DNA of 33,187 nucleotides from an uncultured Bacilli bacterium (lineage in GTDB: Bacteria > Bacillota_I > Bacilli_A > RF39 > UBA660): NCBI GenBank assembly GCA_934085875.1, contig CAKOHQ010000011.1, positions 1-33,187 of the forward strand, given 5' to 3'. Below are positions 31,475 to 33,187 of the stretch, piece after piece. A program made the translations under genes and the position numbers. The notes under the pieces are model-generated. The model worked only from the letters and a program-made list of their open reading frames with translations. It was not told the origin of the DNA and did not search any database. Numbering within the stretch: position 1 is the first letter of the stretch; every line of letters starts with the position of its first letter.

Positions 31475-33187
31475 TTCTTCTTCATATTCATTACTATAAT
31501 TAGCAAAATTATTCATATATTCAAAATAATTTTGAGCATTTAAATTAGATTCATTATTCTTATTCTTTTTATTATTTTCATTTTTTACATTATCTTTCTT
31601 TTTATTATTTTCTTCTTCATCTTTTTTCTTTTTATTTTGTAAATTAATTTTTTCTATTTCATTAACTTTCTTATCATTTTCTATGATAGTTTGATTAATT
31701 TTACTATCTAATATATTAGCTCTTTCCTCCTCATTAATAAGTTTATTTTCCATACTTTCAATCTCACTATAATATTTATAAAATTCACTACTACTTAAAT
31801 GATCATTAAACTGCTCACTAAATTCTTCTTTAAAACTTCTAACTTCCTTTAAAGTAGTTAATATTTCTTTTTTAGTTAAAGATAAATTAGTTTTTTCTTT
31901 TAATAAATCAAATTTATAATTACTACTAGGAACTATACTAGTTTTAGTTACCACTCTTAATTGACTTCTTAATTTATCATATATATTTTGAATTTCATTA
32001 ATATCAGATGGATTTTTTGCTAATTTAACTGCAATACTTTGTAATTGTTTATTATTTTTAATCTCCATATCATTTAGATAATATTTATTTTCAACAATTT
32101 TTTTAGGAACAATATTATTAACTTTCATAGAATAATTATTTATAGACATTTGTAGTGTTAATAATTTATCTCTAAACTTTAATAATTTATTATTAAAAAC
32201 AGTCATATCTTTCTCATTATCATTTATTTTATTATCTAATTTTTCATTTAAAGTTTCTTTTTTTTCTATATTATTTATCAAAATATTTGTATTTTTACCA
32301 ATATTATTAACTCTATCTGTATAATCTAATTTTTCTTTAAAAATAGGATACAAATCACTTAAATATTTTGAATTATTTGATTCTTTTTTTAAAGTATCTA
32401 TATAATCTTTTAATTCTTTTGGTTGTTTTTTGGATAGATTGTAAACAACATCTATTATAGAACCATCTTTAATCATATTAATTCTACTAATAATGTCATT
32501 AATTTCTTTATTATTCTTTTTTGCTCTATCAATTAATTTATCAAAATCTGAAACACTCTTAGCATTATCTAATTCTTGATTTATTCTATGTATTTCCATC
32601 TCTAAATTATGTAAAGATTCATAATCACTTTTAATTTTTTTATTTATTGTACTAATAAATTCTTTTTTGCCAACTTCATTATTTTTTTCTTTTAAATTAT
32701 CTTTAGTACCTTTATTATCTTTTTTCTCATTATCCAGTTTCTGATTATTATCATCTTTTTGTTTAGATTTAATACTTTTATCTTTTTCTTCATTTTGTTT
32801 ACTATCTATTATTTTTTTATTATTTTCATTTTTTACATTCTCTTTATAATTTTTATCACTACTATTTTTTACTTTATTATCTTTTTTTATTTCTTCATTA
32901 TTTTTAACATCATTATTTTTATTATTACTTTTATCATTCTTTTTATCTTTTTCTTTTGCTTCTTTATTATTAACACCAACATTTATATTATTTTTTTTAT
33001 TATTGATTTTATCTGTTTTTTTATTTTGTTCATCTTTCAATTTTTCAATTTGTTTCTTTTTAACTTCATCTAATTTAACTTTCTCTTGTTTCTTCTTTTC
33101 TTCATCTAACTTAACTTTCTCTTGTTTCTTCTTTTCTTCATCTAATTTAACTTTCTCTTGTTTCTTCTTTTCTTCATCTAATTTAAC
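31451..33187 (-). CDS. Lys/Asn/Asp/Glu-rich coiled-coil protein, 5' end beyond window
   Basis: On the minus strand the frame is open from the window edge to the TAA at 31451, so at least 578 residues are present and the start is missing; the TTG at 33040 is internal. The visible N-terminal part is 12-residue tandem repeats of VKLDEEKKKQEK, then about 100 residues almost wholly Lys, Asn, Asp and Glu. Long predicted coiled coils follow (about residues 170-520 of the visible part), then a second Lys/Asn/Glu-rich tail ending EEEKTRGRSR. No membrane helix, signal or enzymatic motif is visible in this part. It may be a cytoskeletal-like or surface filamentous protein; function unknown. Confidence 0.7.
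   Translation of the reverse strand, partial: VKLDEEKKKQEKVKLDEEKKKQEKVKLDEEKKKQEKVKLDEVKKKQIEKLKDEQNKKTDKINNKKNNINVGVNNKEAKEKDKKNDKSNNKNNDVKNNEEIKKDNKVKNSSDKNYKENVKNENNKKIIDSKQNEEKDKSIKSKQKDDNNQKLDNEKKDNKGTKDNLKEKNNEVGKKEFISTINKKIKSDYESLHNLEMEIHRINQELDNAKSVSDFDKLIDRAKKNNKEINDIISRINMIKDGSIIDVVYNLSKKQPKELKDYIDTLKKESNNSKYLSDLYPIFKEKLDYTDRVNNIGKNTNILINNIEKKETLNEKLDNKINDNEKDMTVFNNKLLKFRDKLLTLQMSINNYSMKVNNIVPKKIVENKYYLNDMEIKNNKQLQSIAVKLAKNPSDINEIQNIYDKLRSQLRVVTKTSIVPSSNYKFDLLKEKTNLSLTKKEILTTLKEVRSFKEEFSEQFNDHLSSSEFYKYYSEIESMENKLINEEERANILDSKINQTIIENDKKVNEIEKINLQNKKKKDEEENNKKKDNVKNENNKKNKNNESNLNAQNYFEYMNNFANYSNEYEEEKTRGRSR
33071..33187. repeat. 36-bp coding tandem repeat
   Basis: Three full units (33071-33106, 33107-33142, 33143-33178) plus 9 bases of a fourth at the edge. 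Units differ at one base (TAATTTAAC versus TAACTTAAC), a synonymous change. Each encodes 12 residues of the repeat protein. The array continues past the window. Confidence 0.95.

Noticed and set aside
32759..33073. Plus-strand Phe/Ile-rich 104-residue frame
   Set aside because: It is the mirror of the Lys/Asn-rich repeat gene on the minus strand, with no ribosome site.
33071..33187. CRISPR array from 36-bp repeats
   Set aside because: Units are directly adjacent without spacers, keep one open frame and encode 12-residue protein repeats.
1..33187. tRNA or rRNA genes
   Set aside because: No cloverleaf with GGTTCGA-type arm or rRNA stretch was found in the gaps on either strand.

Overview
The window comes from a very AT-rich, low-GC Gram-positive bacterium of the Bacillota. 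Uncultured gut Bacilli fit best, but this is inferred from gene content and composition only. It uses the standard code (Trp is TGG, and TGA is a normal stop). It has a peptidoglycan wall (PBP2 with PASTA domains, FtsEX, a LytM hydrolase) and two spore-associated genes, cotE and a small YjcZ-like gene. Nearly all the DNA is coding, intergenic gaps are short, and sigma-A-type promoters with 17-18 bp spacers can be read in many of them.

Layout. 1-1284 is the 3' part of a secreted or surface protein. 1344-6566 is a Ser/Thr-phosphorylation and ribosome-assembly operon: rlmN, prpC, prkC, rsgA, rpe and a small membrane protein. It meets hinT (minus strand) at a shared terminator. cotE stands alone at 7090-7632. 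A division cluster follows: mraZ with its operator repeats, rsmH, ftsL, pbpB and an unknown anchored protein. 12.1-17.1 kb holds a TasA/camelysin-like secreted protein, Lon protease, a large membrane-anchored surface protein and the YjcZ-like peptide. 17.2-19.8 kb holds a Bro-N antirepressor-like gene followed by ruvA and ruvB. 19.8-21.9 kb holds a Flp-pilin-like peptide, a reading frame with no standard start codon, an unknown gene and a second TasA-like gene whose promoter and leader nearly copy those of the first. 21.9-24.8 kb is the ftsE-ftsX-LytM hydrolase operon, followed by def (minus).

From 25.4 kb come a 49-residue membrane peptide and a membrane-anchored thioredoxin-like protein. 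A roughly 480-nt structured noncoding RNA follows under a perfect consensus promoter. The next gene encodes a four-helix membrane protein with a DxxxD motif. This pair best fits OLE RNA with its partner OapA and is the most notable item in the window. The right end has a short-chain dehydrogenase, RNase J (minus), an unknown membrane protein (minus), endonuclease IV and a Lys/Asn-rich repeat protein (minus) that runs off the edge.

The genes join into recognisable modules: PrpC/PrkC signalling beside wall synthesis, FtsEX controlling a wall hydrolase, RuvAB for Holliday-junction repair, and an RNA-protein membrane particle. All convergent gene pairs end on compact two-way terminators that contain or abut the stop codons.
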